From Salisapilia sapeloensis (lineage: Eukaryota; Oomycota; Peronosporomycetes; Peronosporales; Salisapiliaceae): a DNA stretch of 21,918 bases. Under the pieces are notes generated by a model that ran no database searches, was not told where the DNA came from, and was given only the letters and a program-made list of their open reading frames with translations. Location of the stretch: NCBI GenBank assembly GCA_023334545.1, contig JAADVB010000280.1, positions 1 through 21,918 of the forward strand. Direction: 5' to 3'. Below, piece after piece: positions 1 through 9,227 of the stretch (its first letter is position 1; every line of letters begins with the position of its first letter). Position numbers and translations under genes: made by a program.

Positions 1-1071
1 ACAGAGACGGCAGTGATGACGCATTCGCTTGAAATTAAACTTGCGGTCACACACAGAACAAGTTGGACGCCGGTCGTTTGGTACCCACTTCCCTCGACTG
101 ACCATGTCGGAATTCGACAAGTGTTTCGAGTCGACATACATGGACATGCTATTGATTTGTTCCATAAACGATTTGTACGCGAGATTGTTGATAAAGGTGC
201 CTTTGACGTCTAAGTCACCCATGACGAGGATCTGTGTGGTTGAGCTATGACTTGGTTGGCTGCTGCTCTTAGTAGCACCAGTACCAGTAGCACTATTGCC
301 CATACGGACAATGGTGGCAAGTCGAGCTGTCACACGCTTCACTGTCCGGCCATCATGTAGCAATGGACACTCGGGAACTTCGACAGGCAGCGTCAATCGG
401 ATACCGACCTCACGTCCTTTCGAGTCCATCCTGTACGTCAAGTACTACATCCAGGACTATTAATAAGATGAATAATAGGATAGACTAGAAATTGATTACC
501 TCCAGGTAGCAGTTATCCCGCCTGCTCATGAACTTGGAAGGAGCGAAGGCTGTCCACTTGAGTCCCAAGTAGAGTGGTGGGGAGCCATCAGAAGCCGTGT
601 GGATGTTGGCGAGGACCTGCGCGTCAATGGTATTGTCGACGAGGAAGCGAATGGACTCGTAGAGCTTTTGGGAAGAAGTCGCGTAGTAGAACTCGAGTAG
701 CTGACGGTAGTCACCATGGATCTGGCCGTAGCATCGGAAGACACTGTTGGTCTCGGACGTGGGCGTGACGTTCGGTTTCCAAACTGTCGTGAGCTCTTCA
801 ACTCGAGCGAGGAAGTTCCATGGCTGGTCATAGTGAGGTTTGGATCCCATCGCTTCATGCTCTTCATACTGTTCCATGTACTCGTCTGCTGCATCTTCAG
901 CTAGTTGCTTGTACGCTTGTACATGTGCCGGTGAGAGATTTGGTGGCGGGAAAAACCCTGCTGGCAGTGGGAACTTAAGAGACGCATAGTGGGAGCTATT
1001 GGTTACGTGAGTCAGGTGGATAGTAAGTATCTTTAATACGTCGGGTACCTTGCTTGGTCTTCCGCTGCCAT
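1..1071 (-). CDS. START-FYVE domain protein, 3' end cut by window edge
   Basis: This is a three-exon gene: 1071-1049, 995-500 and 444-1, giving 321 codons in the window and continuing past it. Intron 1 (1048-996, 53 bp) and intron 2 (499-445, 55 bp) have GT..AG ends and keep phase. Intron 1 carries a CTGAC branch-like motif. The start ATG (1071) yields MAAEDQA, joining to KFPLPAGFFPPPNLSP, a stretch I recognise from the N-termini of oomycete START proteins. Residues about 60-285 form the START-like lipid-binding region, including RRDNCYLEYL across intron 2. Residues 293-321 begin a FYVE finger: WVPND (the WxxD motif), CSVC, then RMRHHCRLC, the PI3P-binding basic motif. FYVE domains bind PI3P on endosomes, so the protein probably binds a lipid there, but the ligand is unknown. 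It lies downstream of eIF5B on the same strand. Confidence is high for the domains and good for the exon joins. Confidence 0.85.
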
Positions 1072-1521
1072 TGCGCTTCCTTTGCAAATGGAATTGTGTT
1101 TCTTATCAACTGAAGCTCGGATGCACCGAACACTCCCCTCCTTCTTGTTCCATTTGCCGATCGATGTAGAAAATCCCAGACGCACCTAAGCCAATGGTAG
1201 ATTTAAGAAAAATTGAGCTAACACATGACGATCCAACAGGTCTGATAACGTAATATCTTCTTCGATCGCATACGTCGACTACGAAGGAAGTAGAGAATAG
1301 CTACGTCCATCTAGCGATCCATATTCTCCATCGAGCTAGTAGATATCTCTGAACGTACGTATCACCTTGGAAATAGATCCGTTGTAGCTAGCGACTGGAT
1401 CTAGCATCCAGGAAGAGATACAATTCACAACACCCCCATTCCGATGGTCGAACTAAAATTCGCTACTGAAACCAACTAGCATTCTGCCTTCCGTGCGTCT
1501 GATAACAGTCGAAAAAGAGTT
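1072..1521. other. Intergenic spacer between START-FYVE gene and eIF5B
   Basis: This 450-bp stretch holds the 3' flank of eIF5B and the 5' flank of the START-FYVE gene, both on the minus strand. I see no credible coding frame, tRNA or repeat. Short CTAGC/GATC-rich words recur around 1300-1410, without forming a clear tandem repeat. Confidence 0.6.
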
Positions 1522-1526
1522 TTATT
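1521..1526 (-). terminator. AATAAA hexamer overlapping the eIF5B stop codon
   Basis: Read on the minus strand, CAATAAAA contains both the last sense codon (CAA) plus stop (TAA) and a polyadenylation-type hexamer. Whether it acts as a poly(A) signal so close to the stop is not shown. Confidence 0.25.
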
Positions 1527-4407
1527 GGATATTGAAAACCTTCTTAAGTTGGACGACGAGACGCCAGTCCTCTTTGCCTAGATCGTTCCGGAAGTTTTCC
1601 TTGAGCGCATCAATGCTTTCTCTCGTCAGCTTCGACACGAGTTTATTCGAATGATCAAAGTGACGTCCGTACGCAACGTTACTGTCGTTATCGATACGCA
1701 CGGCAACACTCGCACCCTTCTTGGCACGATCCACTTCCTTATGATCCCGCTCAATGGATGCGACCTTACCAACCGTCACATTCAACGACGGAATCACGAG
1801 CGGCGTGCCGACCTTCAAGATGCCTTCTTCGACATCGACACCGAGGATGATCGGATCTTTCTTATTGAAGATGCAATCCGGCAGGATCTTGATGATCGTC
1901 GGGAAGACCGCGACGTCAGCTAACGCCTCTCGTCTCGCAGCCCGGAACTGGTCCATGTACGCCGTGAACTGATCAAACAGGTGGTAGATGATATCTGCCG
2001 TAAAGATCTTGACGCCAAGCTCGTTCGCGAGGTCATGCGCATCGCTATGCACCTTGACGTCAAACGCCAGAATCGTTGCAAACTCCTTCTGGTGTTCCAA
2101 CTGGACACTCGCACGCATCACATCCTTCTTGTAAACCGTTCCGAGATTGACGCAACTGACCGGAATCGGCGGATCACATGTCTTGAGGAACTCGAGCAGA
2201 GCTTCCATCGCACCTAATGTACTCGCCTGAACCATTACACCTCGCTTCGTGCTCTTGACACTGTCCATGACGCTCGTAAAGTCGGCCATCACCTGCTCCT
2301 TGAGCTCTTCCTCGTCATCGTCTTCGCCGACAACGTAGATCGGAGTACCTGCCACTGCCTTCTCCAGGCCATGTGCAGCAATCTTGACACCCATCGCAGC
2401 CTTCATGTGCTGATGGTGGACGTACTCTCCCTTGACACGAATCTCCTTCATCGGATGCGGCGTCAAGAGTGATCGGATCGTTGTCACCACTGGACCTTCG
2501 AGCGTACATGCGACGATCTTGTCTCCTTCGTTCAATCGACCGTTAACGAGGATTGTGTCGATGGTTGTACCGAGACCTTCGATTACCTTGACTTCGAGGA
2601 CGGTACACTGCAAGATATCAACGAATGCGAGACTCTGCGCCATACGCTCTTGCGTCAACCTCGTGACCATCCCGAGCAGGTCCGGAACACCTTCACCGGA
2701 GATGGCACTCGTCGGAATGAACGACACGGTACGTCCGAGATCTTTATTCCGCCAGTACACCTCAGCGTTGAGTTTTTGTTCCGCGAATTCGACCTTAATG
2801 CGGTCGAGACGGTCTTCGAATTCACGGTGGACGTGCTCACTCTGATGCTTGAGGGCTTCTTGCACCGGCATGTCCGGCATCGTCTTCCAGCCGTACAGTC
2901 GGTCGATCTTATTCAATGCGACGATGAACGGAGCGCGCTTTTGACGCAAGAGACGGAGAGACTCAAGTGTCTGTGGCTCGAGACCGTGCATGATGTCCAC
3001 GACCAAGATGGCAATGTCACACAAGGACGAACCACGACTACGGAGGTTGGTGAAACTCTCGTGACCAGGTGTATCGATGACAAGGAGACCTGGGAGTTTG
3101 TACTGGAGCTTCATCGTTTCCGTAAGCTTCTCAGTCTTGGATTTCAAAGCTTCTACTGGGAAGAAGGTGGCACCAATCTGCTGCGTGATACCACCAGCTT
3201 CACCGTCTTGGACCTTCGTACGACGAATGTTATCCAATAGCTTGGTCTTACCCGTGTCGACATGACCCATGATAACACAAATAGGAGAACGGAGGTCGTC
3301 TAGAGACACGTTCGCTCTTGCTTCTTCCTCACGCTTACGACGACGCTCAGCAGCCTCCTTTTTCTTGCGCTCCGCCTCTTGCTTGGCCTTGGACTGACGC
3401 AGCTCTTCCTCTTCCTCTCTCTGACGCTGCGCTTCTTCCTCCTGTTTGCGCTTCATCAGAGCGATACCTTGCTGACGCTTACGTTCTTCTTCCTTGCGTT
3501 GTTCCACCACGAGCAGATCCTCCTCTTCATCATCGTCTGCTTGCGCAGGTTCCTCCGTCTGGATCTTATCGCCGATACTTGCTAAGACGTCTCCAGATTC
3601 CCAATCCTCTGCGTCCCATGCATCCGGCGCGTCTTCCTCTTCTTCCTTTTCTTCAATCTCGACCTTTTCCCAGTCGTCCGCGACATCGTCCTTAACCTCT
3701 GGCTCTGGCGTAGGAGGTTTTTCCTCTACCTTTTGCGTCTTGGCCTTGGATTTGCTCGCATACGTCGGTTTCTTCTTCTCGGTCTTGGAAGCCGTGGTGG
3801 GAATCATGCCGGCCTGCTCCATCGTCTCTCGCGCGAGCTTGGCCTGTGCATCCTTCTTCTTCTGCGCCTTGGTCCTGTACGTTCCCTCCTTCTTTTGCTG
3901 CTCAATCTTGGCCTTCTTACGCTCTTGCTTCTTGCGCTTCTCCTCCTGAATACGCTCTTCCTCGGCCTTGCGTCGCTCTTCCTCTTCCTTAGCCTGTCGT
4001 TCCGCTTCTTCTTCTTCCTTCTTTCGACGCTCTTCCTCTGCCTTCAAAGCAGCTTGACGCTCCTGAGCCTTCTTAGCGGCAGCAGAGAGCTTCTTGTTCC
4101 CAGTGGAAGCAGCTTCCTTCTCCTCTCCACCCTTCTTCTTCTTCTTCTTTTTCTTCGAGTCTTTCTTTTCACTACTGGCACTCGGGTCAATACCTAGCTG
4201 TGCCAAGTATGCCGCAGCCTGTTCATCCGTGTTACTCGACTCTTTCGACGCTTCTTCCTTGTCGGCAGTCGAAGTTGCCGTTGGCGTATTCGATTCTTCC
4301 GCTTGTTTCGGAGCGTCCGTCGGTCCGTTGAATTCGTTCAAGATGTCATCTAGGTCATCTGCCGCAGGGGCTTTCTTACCACCTTTCTTATTCTTCTTCG
4401 GTGCCAT
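1522..4407 (-). CDS. eIF5B: Eukaryotic translation initiation factor 5B (GTPase)
   Basis: This encodes 961 residues in a single exon. eIF5B is the IF2-type GTPase that promotes 60S subunit joining in the cytoplasm. The N-terminal 370 or so residues are a low-complexity Lys/Glu-rich tail, starting MAPKKNKKGGKK and with long charged, probably helical runs. The G domain follows: G1 GHVDTGKT (381-388), switch I region with GGITQQIGAT, G3 DTPGHE (445-450), G4 NKID (499-502) and G5 SAISGEG. After it come the beta-barrel and C-terminal domains typical of aIF5B/eIF5B. I chose the ATG at 4407 because the frame upstream (to 4521) reads through unrelated sequence and the Lys-rich start is typical. Length fits the family, which runs about 900-1,200 residues. 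The stop codon TAA sits inside an AATAAA hexamer on the coding strand. Identity is very secure. Confidence 0.97.
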   Translation of the reverse strand: MAPKKNKKGGKKAPAADDLDDILNEFNGPTDAPKQAEESNTPTATSTADKEEASKESSNTDEQAAAYLAQLGIDPSASSEKKDSKKKKKKKKGGEEKEAASTGNKKLSAAAKKAQERQAALKAEEERRKKEEEEAERQAKEEEERRKAEEERIQEEKRKKQERKKAKIEQQKKEGTYRTKAQKKKDAQAKLARETMEQAGMIPTTASKTEKKKPTYASKSKAKTQKVEEKPPTPEPEVKDDVADDWEKVEIEEKEEEEDAPDAWDAEDWESGDVLASIGDKIQTEEPAQADDDEEEDLLVVEQRKEEERKRQQGIALMKRKQEEEAQRQREEEEELRQSKAKQEAERKKKEAAERRRKREEEARANVSLDDLRSPICVIMGHVDTGKTKLLDNIRRTKVQDGEAGGITQQIGATFFPVEALKSKTEKLTETMKLQYKLPGLLVIDTPGHESFTNLRSRGSSLCDIAILVVDIMHGLEPQTLESLRLLRQKRAPFIVALNKIDRLYGWKTMPDMPVQEALKHQSEHVHREFEDRLDRIKVEFAEQKLNAEVYWRNKDLGRTVSFIPTSAISGEGVPDLLGMVTRLTQERMAQSLAFVDILQCTVLEVKVIEGLGTTIDTILVNGRLNEGDKIVACTLEGPVVTTIRSLLTPHPMKEIRVKGEYVHHQHMKAAMGVKIAAHGLEKAVAGTPIYVVGEDDDEEELKEQVMADFTSVMDSVKSTKRGVMVQASTLGAMEALLEFLKTCDPPIPVSCVNLGTVYKKDVMRASVQLEHQKEFATILAFDVKVHSDAHDLANELGVKIFTADIIYHLFDQFTAYMDQFRAARREALADVAVFPTIIKILPDCIFNKKDPIILGVDVEEGILKVGTPLVIPSLNVTVGKVASIERDHKEVDRAKKGASVAVRIDNDSNVAYGRHFDHSNKLVSKLTRESIDALKENFRNDLGKEDWRLVVQLKKVFNIQ

Positions 4408-4568
4408 CGTACAAGTACAACTATCGGTAGGAAGAGCAAATGATCTTAATGGTGGATAAGAAGCGATTGAATGGTTCACTGGCCGTTGGTCCACAATCCA
4501 CCACCTTTTTATCTTTATCATTTAGATACAAAAGAGTGTAACTTTTCAAGACGATAAAGAAAATAATT

Positions 4569-5528
4569 TCATATTTTCTTTTGGAAACTCCGAATGGCGT
4601 CTTCGATGTCGTCGCCATGGTCTTCGGAGACACCGAGGCTGATGGCAGACCAGTCCAAGTCACTTCGACCTTTGGCCATTTGGCTCTTGAAGCGTTGAAG
4701 AAGAGTACTGAGGAATGGCATGGGGACATCCTTTTCGGTTGATAGTACGTCGGCTAGTTTCTGATCTTTGTATCCTAGTTCGAGCGAGAAGCCACCTGGC
4801 TGATGGTCTCGTTCCGATACACGCTGGCCGTAGCCTTTGTAGATGGGAGATTTTAGAAATGTAGAGCTGTAGAACTGCATGGCCTGTACACGATCGACAC
4901 CATGGGATTCCGCGAGGGTCAGTGCTTCCGCCATGGCTTCGATCGCAGATGCGATGAGAAAGTTACCACATACTTTGACAACGTTTGCAGCACCAGCATC
5001 GCCATTGCTAAAGTCGTAGACATTTGCACTCGTGCATGCAAGTAAGGAAGTCGCTTGCTGAACGGCATTCGGATCGTTGCTAGAGACGACAAATGTCGCT
5101 TGCATGGCTTCCATTCCGTCCGGGCGAGCAAAGATAGGAGAAGAGACGTAGGAGACATCACAATCTTGATGTTTGATGTCTAAAAGACGGGCGGTGGTGG
5201 GGGAGATGGTCGAGCAGCTTAGATGGAGAGACCCTTGGGGTAAATGGTGCAATATGCCACCGTCATTGTCATCTCCAAGGAGCACGGACGTAAGTACCTT
5301 GTCATTTGGTAGGACAGAGACGAGAGTCGATACACTTTGAGCTAGCTCAGCAGCAGATGTAGCTGCCCTGGCACCAGCAGCTACCATTTTTTCAGTCCGC
5401 TCGTCATCCTGATCGAAACAGACCACCTCGTAATTGGCTTTCAGTAGGTTATGAGCCATGGGGGAGCCCATGTTACCAAGTCCGAGGAAACCGATTGGAC
5501 CTTGGCTACCTCCAGCAGCTAGATACAT
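4569..5528 (-). CDS. 3-hydroxyisobutyrate/6-phosphogluconate dehydrogenase-like oxidoreductase
   Basis: This is a single exon of 319 residues, a normal length for beta-hydroxyacid dehydrogenases, which oxidise 3-hydroxyacids with NAD(P)+. The N-terminal Rossmann fold has GFLGLGNMG, with the GxGxxG dinucleotide motif at 16-21. The conserved substrate-side segment SCSTISP is at 104-110. The catalytic-lysine segment NVVKVCGNF is at 182-190, with Lys185 in the expected position. The C-terminal helical domain carries LGYKDQKLA (251-259), the family's K-D signature. The usual DAPVSGG loop is replaced by SSPIFARPDG (129-138). The substrate may therefore differ from 3-hydroxyisobutyrate, and glyoxylate/succinic semialdehyde-reductase-like activity is possible. 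No mitochondrial targeting peptide is evident from this ATG, and an upstream short exon cannot be excluded. Family call secure, substrate not. Confidence 0.88.
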   Translation of the reverse strand: MYLAAGGSQGPIGFLGLGNMGSPMAHNLLKANYEVVCFDQDDERTEKMVAAGARAATSAAELAQSVSTLVSVLPNDKVLTSVLLGDDNDGGILHHLPQGSLHLSCSTISPTTARLLDIKHQDCDVSYVSSPIFARPDGMEAMQATFVVSSNDPNAVQQATSLLACTSANVYDFSNGDAGAANVVKVCGNFLIASAIEAMAEALTLAESHGVDRVQAMQFYSSTFLKSPIYKGYGQRVSERDHQPGGFSLELGYKDQKLADVLSTEKDVPMPFLSTLLQRFKSQMAKGRSDLDWSAISLGVSEDHGDDIEDAIRSFQKKI

Positions 5529-5985
5529 AAAGTGTATTAGATGCAGGCACTAGTTGATTCACAGCGATACATAGTAGTAAATACACGAAAAGGAGCGTCT
5601 CTTGAACGGGACAGAGAGGCGAGGAAGGAGGTGAGAGAGTAACATGACAAGGGTGGTAAGGCGTTAAATGATGTGCATTTTGATCAGATCTGATACGAGA
5701 TGCTTTTGTAGCAGCTATATTAAGTTAACAACGTTAATTGAAAACGTAGAAACCTAGGATTTGTCTTTACTTGTACTTGCTGGAAGCAGTCTAGCCGACC
5801 TGCATTGAGTGCTTTAGCAAAAAGACTATTTTCTAGCAAAAGTACCTGATCGAGATTTCTTCTGTCTGACATGTCTTATTCTGTGCGCAACTGGAAGAAA
5901 TACAGAAGTGTACGAGGAGCTAGAACTATACCGAAAGCTATGATGCCAAAATATCCTTGTTTCGACAGTTTTATCTTCTCTACCT
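5529..5985. other. Intergenic spacer
   Basis: These 457 bp lie between two minus-strand genes, so they hold the promoter side of the dehydrogenase and the 3' side of the 5-alpha-reductase-like gene. I see no supported gene or RNA. An open frame at 5826-6107 on the minus strand is an overlap artefact of the neighbouring gene's frame. Confidence 0.55.
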
Positions 5986-6861
5986 CTACCAGACAAATGG
6001 AATAAGTGCCTTGCGCTCCTTGGGGTATTCGTCTTTGAATTTCTCTTGGTACCAATGGTGATTATTAAACGCTCGTGGACCCAAGTTCGTGAACGTGTAA
6101 AAGGCAAAGGATAGTCCAGGTAGTGACATGGTCATGATCGCCCATCCGGTCCATTCAATGATTTCACAAAAGTAGTTAGGCGCTGTGATGTATTCGAAGA
6201 GTCCGCCGTGTGGGATTTTGTACCCCTTCTCTCCTGGCTTTCGTAAGTGGATCAAGACTTGGTCCGAGTGGATATTATACAGAAAACCAAGCGCAAATAA
6301 CGCTGCACCGATGTAAAACGTCGGACGCTTAAATGGTTCGTCGGTATTGTACTCCCCAAAGTGACTCAGGTAGCGGGCATTAATGTAGGCATTGATGGTA
6401 TTGTAGAAGATCGCCAATAGCGCAATACTCAATGGCATGCGTTTCTCGCTGTATCCACGTAGTAGGAACGGGTAGATGTACGAGCGATAGACGTAGTGTG
6501 TCAGCCAGAGAGAAGCGCCGATGAGTGCAGTCCATTCACCTTTGTGCTCGCCAGAAAGGAATATGAATGCAAACCAAATAGCAGAAGGAGATTCCATGAT
6601 GATCCAGCCAAGACGTGCTGGTATAGTTGGACCCCAGCCTTTGCGAACAAATCGTCCATAGGGCGCATTGATAAGGTTCGTTCCGAGGTACGTTAGTGTC
6701 CCAAGAACGAAGACGAAATGGGTAAGCCACACATGAAGTCCCTGTTCATCTTGTGGTACCTGTAGCAGAACATCCTTGTCGTAGAGGTTCATGACGACGA
6801 AATAACTTGTGATTACCCAAGCGCAATCAAATGTGTCATTTTTGAAGTGCCGACTTATCAT
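5986..6861 (-). CDS. Steroid 5-alpha-reductase family membrane enzyme
   Basis: This is a single exon of 291 residues. The frame extends three codons further upstream to a TTG; the first ATG is at 6861. The family reduces a C=C bond conjugated to a carbonyl (delta-4 3-oxosteroids, or enoyl-CoA in the TSC13 branch), using NADPH, in the ER membrane. Several hydrophobic segments are visible, for example around residues 11-25, 44-60, 80-100 and 190-205. The conserved C-terminal domain is clear: GLFEYITAPNYFCEIIEW at about 220-237, then NLGPRAFNNHHWY and the terminal IPFVW. The N-terminal half has NAPYGRF and the IMESPS segment typical of SRD5A1/DET2 proteins. This favours the steroid reductase branch over TSC13. 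Size is slightly above the usual 255-280. Substrate is inferred only. It has no operon-like partner, and the TAZ gene is divergent. Confidence 0.88.
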   Translation of the reverse strand: MISRHFKNDTFDCAWVITSYFVVMNLYDKDVLLQVPQDEQGLHVWLTHFVFVLGTLTYLGTNLINAPYGRFVRKGWGPTIPARLGWIIMESPSAIWFAFIFLSGEHKGEWTALIGASLWLTHYVYRSYIYPFLLRGYSEKRMPLSIALLAIFYNTINAYINARYLSHFGEYNTDEPFKRPTFYIGAALFALGFLYNIHSDQVLIHLRKPGEKGYKIPHGGLFEYITAPNYFCEIIEWTGWAIMTMSLPGLSFAFYTFTNLGPRAFNNHHWYQEKFKDEYPKERKALIPFVW

Positions 6862-7942
6862 TTCGTGCAAATGTAGAATTACATGTTTGACATAATAGAT
6901 TAGATAATAGTACGTTTAAATTGTGGAAGTTGATACATAAGATAAAACTGATACCGATGACCGATCATGGAGAGATGCGATATAGTTGTTACTGCCAGTG
7001 AGTGATATAGCCTTCATACAGGCTGAGAAATTTTGTGGTGAATAGCTTGAGTGTAAATGCACGTTTTGTGGGATTAAAGTTTATGAGTAGTCTGGATGTC
7101 AATAGAACAATATCGCGTGTAAAGCCACGTTGATCTCGAGCAACTGAGATTAAAACACGAACGATTGCATTAAGAAAATAAAGAGAGGAGAAATCCTAAG
7201 CACCATCCACTTTATACATTGCTAGTCTCTCTGTGTGTATGCTTTTCTTTATTATGGAAGTGTCCACGTCGGACAAAAGGCTTCCCTATTTCCGTTATCG
7301 TTTTCTTAATCTCTTTGAACTACAGAATAAACGTACGGAACGTACGCCAGATCGTTCATAAAGAGACATCTGAGATTCTACCTTATTGCCATGCGATGGT
7401 CGCCAAGAATGGGATGCCAAAGTAGCGCAGATGCTCGTGACAGTGTCATCTCCAAGCTTGTCCTTTATAAAGATATTAGAATATTATATTAGATAGATAG
7501 CTTTCTATTCTCTGGGATATGCAAACACTTGCACGCTACATATCGATTCGAGCAAGTAAAGAGATATCTCAAGCTCTTTGGCCTTCAAAGATGTGCCAAT
7601 CGGTGTCCATCTAGCTTCATCTCTATACTTTAATCTGAATAAATATTTTCCATCTTGCTTCTCATAGAGTCAAAAGCAGCTTTGATTGCATTTCAGGGAT
7701 ATATGTAACCATCTCTGACTGCAAAGTACTCGCAATCGAGACTACCTTCAAGGTTTCCACGTACTTACGTCAGCACTCTTCTCGGACCACTCAGAACGTT
7801 CCGCTATATTTCATCGGAACACAGCCAAATACATATACTATCTCGAGACTTCTGTCTGCTCCCAGTTCCCACACGCAACAGCTCCGGAACAAGAAGCCGG
7901 ACAGTGAAGCTGGCGAGGGAGCATTATACTCATGAGAGCGAC
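6862..7942. other. Divergent intergenic region (about 1.1 kb)
   Basis: This region separates the 5-alpha-reductase-like gene (minus) from the TAZ gene (plus) and must hold both promoters. It is AT-rich to about 7700. I see no convincing coding frame there and no tRNA; a short (AGAT)n-like stretch lies near 7490. The frame 7709-7945 is open in phase with the TAZ exon but lacks an ATG until 7943, so extra 5' coding sequence there cannot be excluded. Confidence 0.5.
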
Positions 7943-8876
7943 ATGGTACGTTCCGACCTGTTTTCTGTCCGCTGCATCTTATACTCACAATCTCCATTCT
8001 CAGGAATCGCCCCGACGAGCGCGTTCAGGACGGACCTGGCCCAGCTCTGATTCCGCCGTCGATTTAAGCGCCCCAGAACCCGTGAAACCTTCTAAGTCAG
8101 TCCACTTTGCCGTCCCGCCACCGAATCCACGCAAACGATCTCTACCAACGATCGAGCAGCTATCACAGTCCACTAGTAGCACGCCGCTTTCCACATCTGC
8201 ATGCGGATCTGATCCCACTCCACAGAAAAAGTTTTGCTCCAATACAAGAATGCAAGTCCAGTCCAGTGTTCATGTCCTGGATCGACCAACGACAAGCCCA
8301 GCCCTGGATGCCCAATCCCCGAAAATGATGTCTATGTTAAGAGGACTGGACCATGTACAGAAATGTGGGTCGAACGGGTGTGAGAATCCGCTGTGTCTTT
8401 CAACGAGAAAGTTTATGGCGAAAGCATCCACCCACCTGGCTATGATAGCCCAGCGGCCGACGCATCAGACATCAACCTGTGGCGCCTGCTCGCTGTGGAT
8501 TTCGATCGTGACGAACCACGCACGCACATGCTCGGACGACGACTGCATCGTGCCTTTATGTCGGAAACAGAAGATGGCGGTAGGAAAAAGATTTTAAGCT
8601 TTTGTAAATATTAGATACCAATGCACTCGCTGTGCAGGTAGATAAACTGTTGCGTTAAAGTACCTCTATGCCTCCACGTGATCTCCTGCCGTGCCTTATG
8701 ACGACTAAAGTAAAGAAGGATCAAAGTTTAATCACGACGGAGAATGGTCAGCAAGGTCTCACATTGAAGAAGAGGAAATAGATGACGAAATGGAACGCGA
8801 TGAAGGTCCTACTCAATTGGTGCATGCGATGGGGATGGCCGTTGCTGGATTGCTGATGTGGAAACGAGAAATGTAG
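7943..8876 (+). CDS. TAZ-type zinc-finger protein (exon ends uncertain)
   Basis: The secure part is the exon 8004-8579. It encodes a Ser/Pro-rich basic region containing PRKRSLP, a possible nuclear signal, and then a C-terminal TAZ finger. The TAZ ligands are HVQKC..CENPLC, CGAC with upstream His residues, and HARTC..CIVPLC, giving the repeated HCCC pattern of CBP/p300 TAZ domains, which bind transactivation domains. A 58-bp intron (7946-8003, GTACGT..TTCTCAG) would put the start ATG at 7943-7945 alone in exon 1. Without it, translation from 7932 also stays open. At the 3' end a GT at 8580 begins an intron. With the acceptor at 8637 (58 bp) the protein ends after VDKLLR (TAA 8656-8658). With an acceptor near 8726 it joins a strongly coding-like acidic tail ending KREM at 8876. 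There is no acetyltransferase domain, so this is a stand-alone TAZ protein. Its function is unknown. Confidence 0.6.
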
Positions 8877-9227
8877 AATAAGCGATGGTCGTACACCTCT
8901 TTGCAAGCGTCAAGAGTATTTACTCCGCGGATACGCATAGGTAGAAATGGAAATCCTTCCACCGACAAGATATCTGGACATCAACGTGCGTCCATAACTT
9001 GCTAGAGAAAGTGTTATCCAGTAGTGAATTTTCCATTTCCACTGCTACTAAGACTTCCTGCATACAATTGAAACTGCTCGTCTTGAAATAGGGAAACGGC
9101 TTCTGCCTCCCCTTCCCAGACGTACGCCTTCTCGTCCAACGCAACGATCCGACAATTGCCATCTTTCTACCTGCCACGCAAACTCATATCTACACGTTAC
9201 GTCCAAAGAAGGACACTAGTCATTAAA
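8877..9227. other. Intergenic spacer upstream of the HSF-type gene
   Basis: These 351 bp lie between the TAZ and HSF genes, both on the plus strand. A frame in phase with HSF opens at 9156 but begins with TTG, not ATG. CT-rich, low-purine sequence at about 9090-9140 may be the promoter or 5' UTR. Nothing else is recognised. Confidence 0.5.

Noticed and set aside
13-250. Plus-strand open frames at the left edge
   Set aside because: They lie antisense to the third START-FYVE exon, whose minus-strand frame encodes a FYVE finger.
3318-4459. Long plus-strand frames rich in Leu, Ser and Phe
   Set aside because: They are antisense to the Lys/Glu-rich N-terminus of eIF5B; complementing GAA/AAG codons gives TTC/CTT runs.
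8615-8637. A 23-base micro-exon in the TAZ gene
   Set aside because: It would need a 35-bp upstream intron, shorter than any other intron seen here, although the phases would fit.
9156-9227. N-terminal extension of the HSF-type protein by 24 codons
   Set aside because: It begins at TTG, not ATG; the first ATG at 9228 gives a sensible start 16 residues before the DNA-binding domain.
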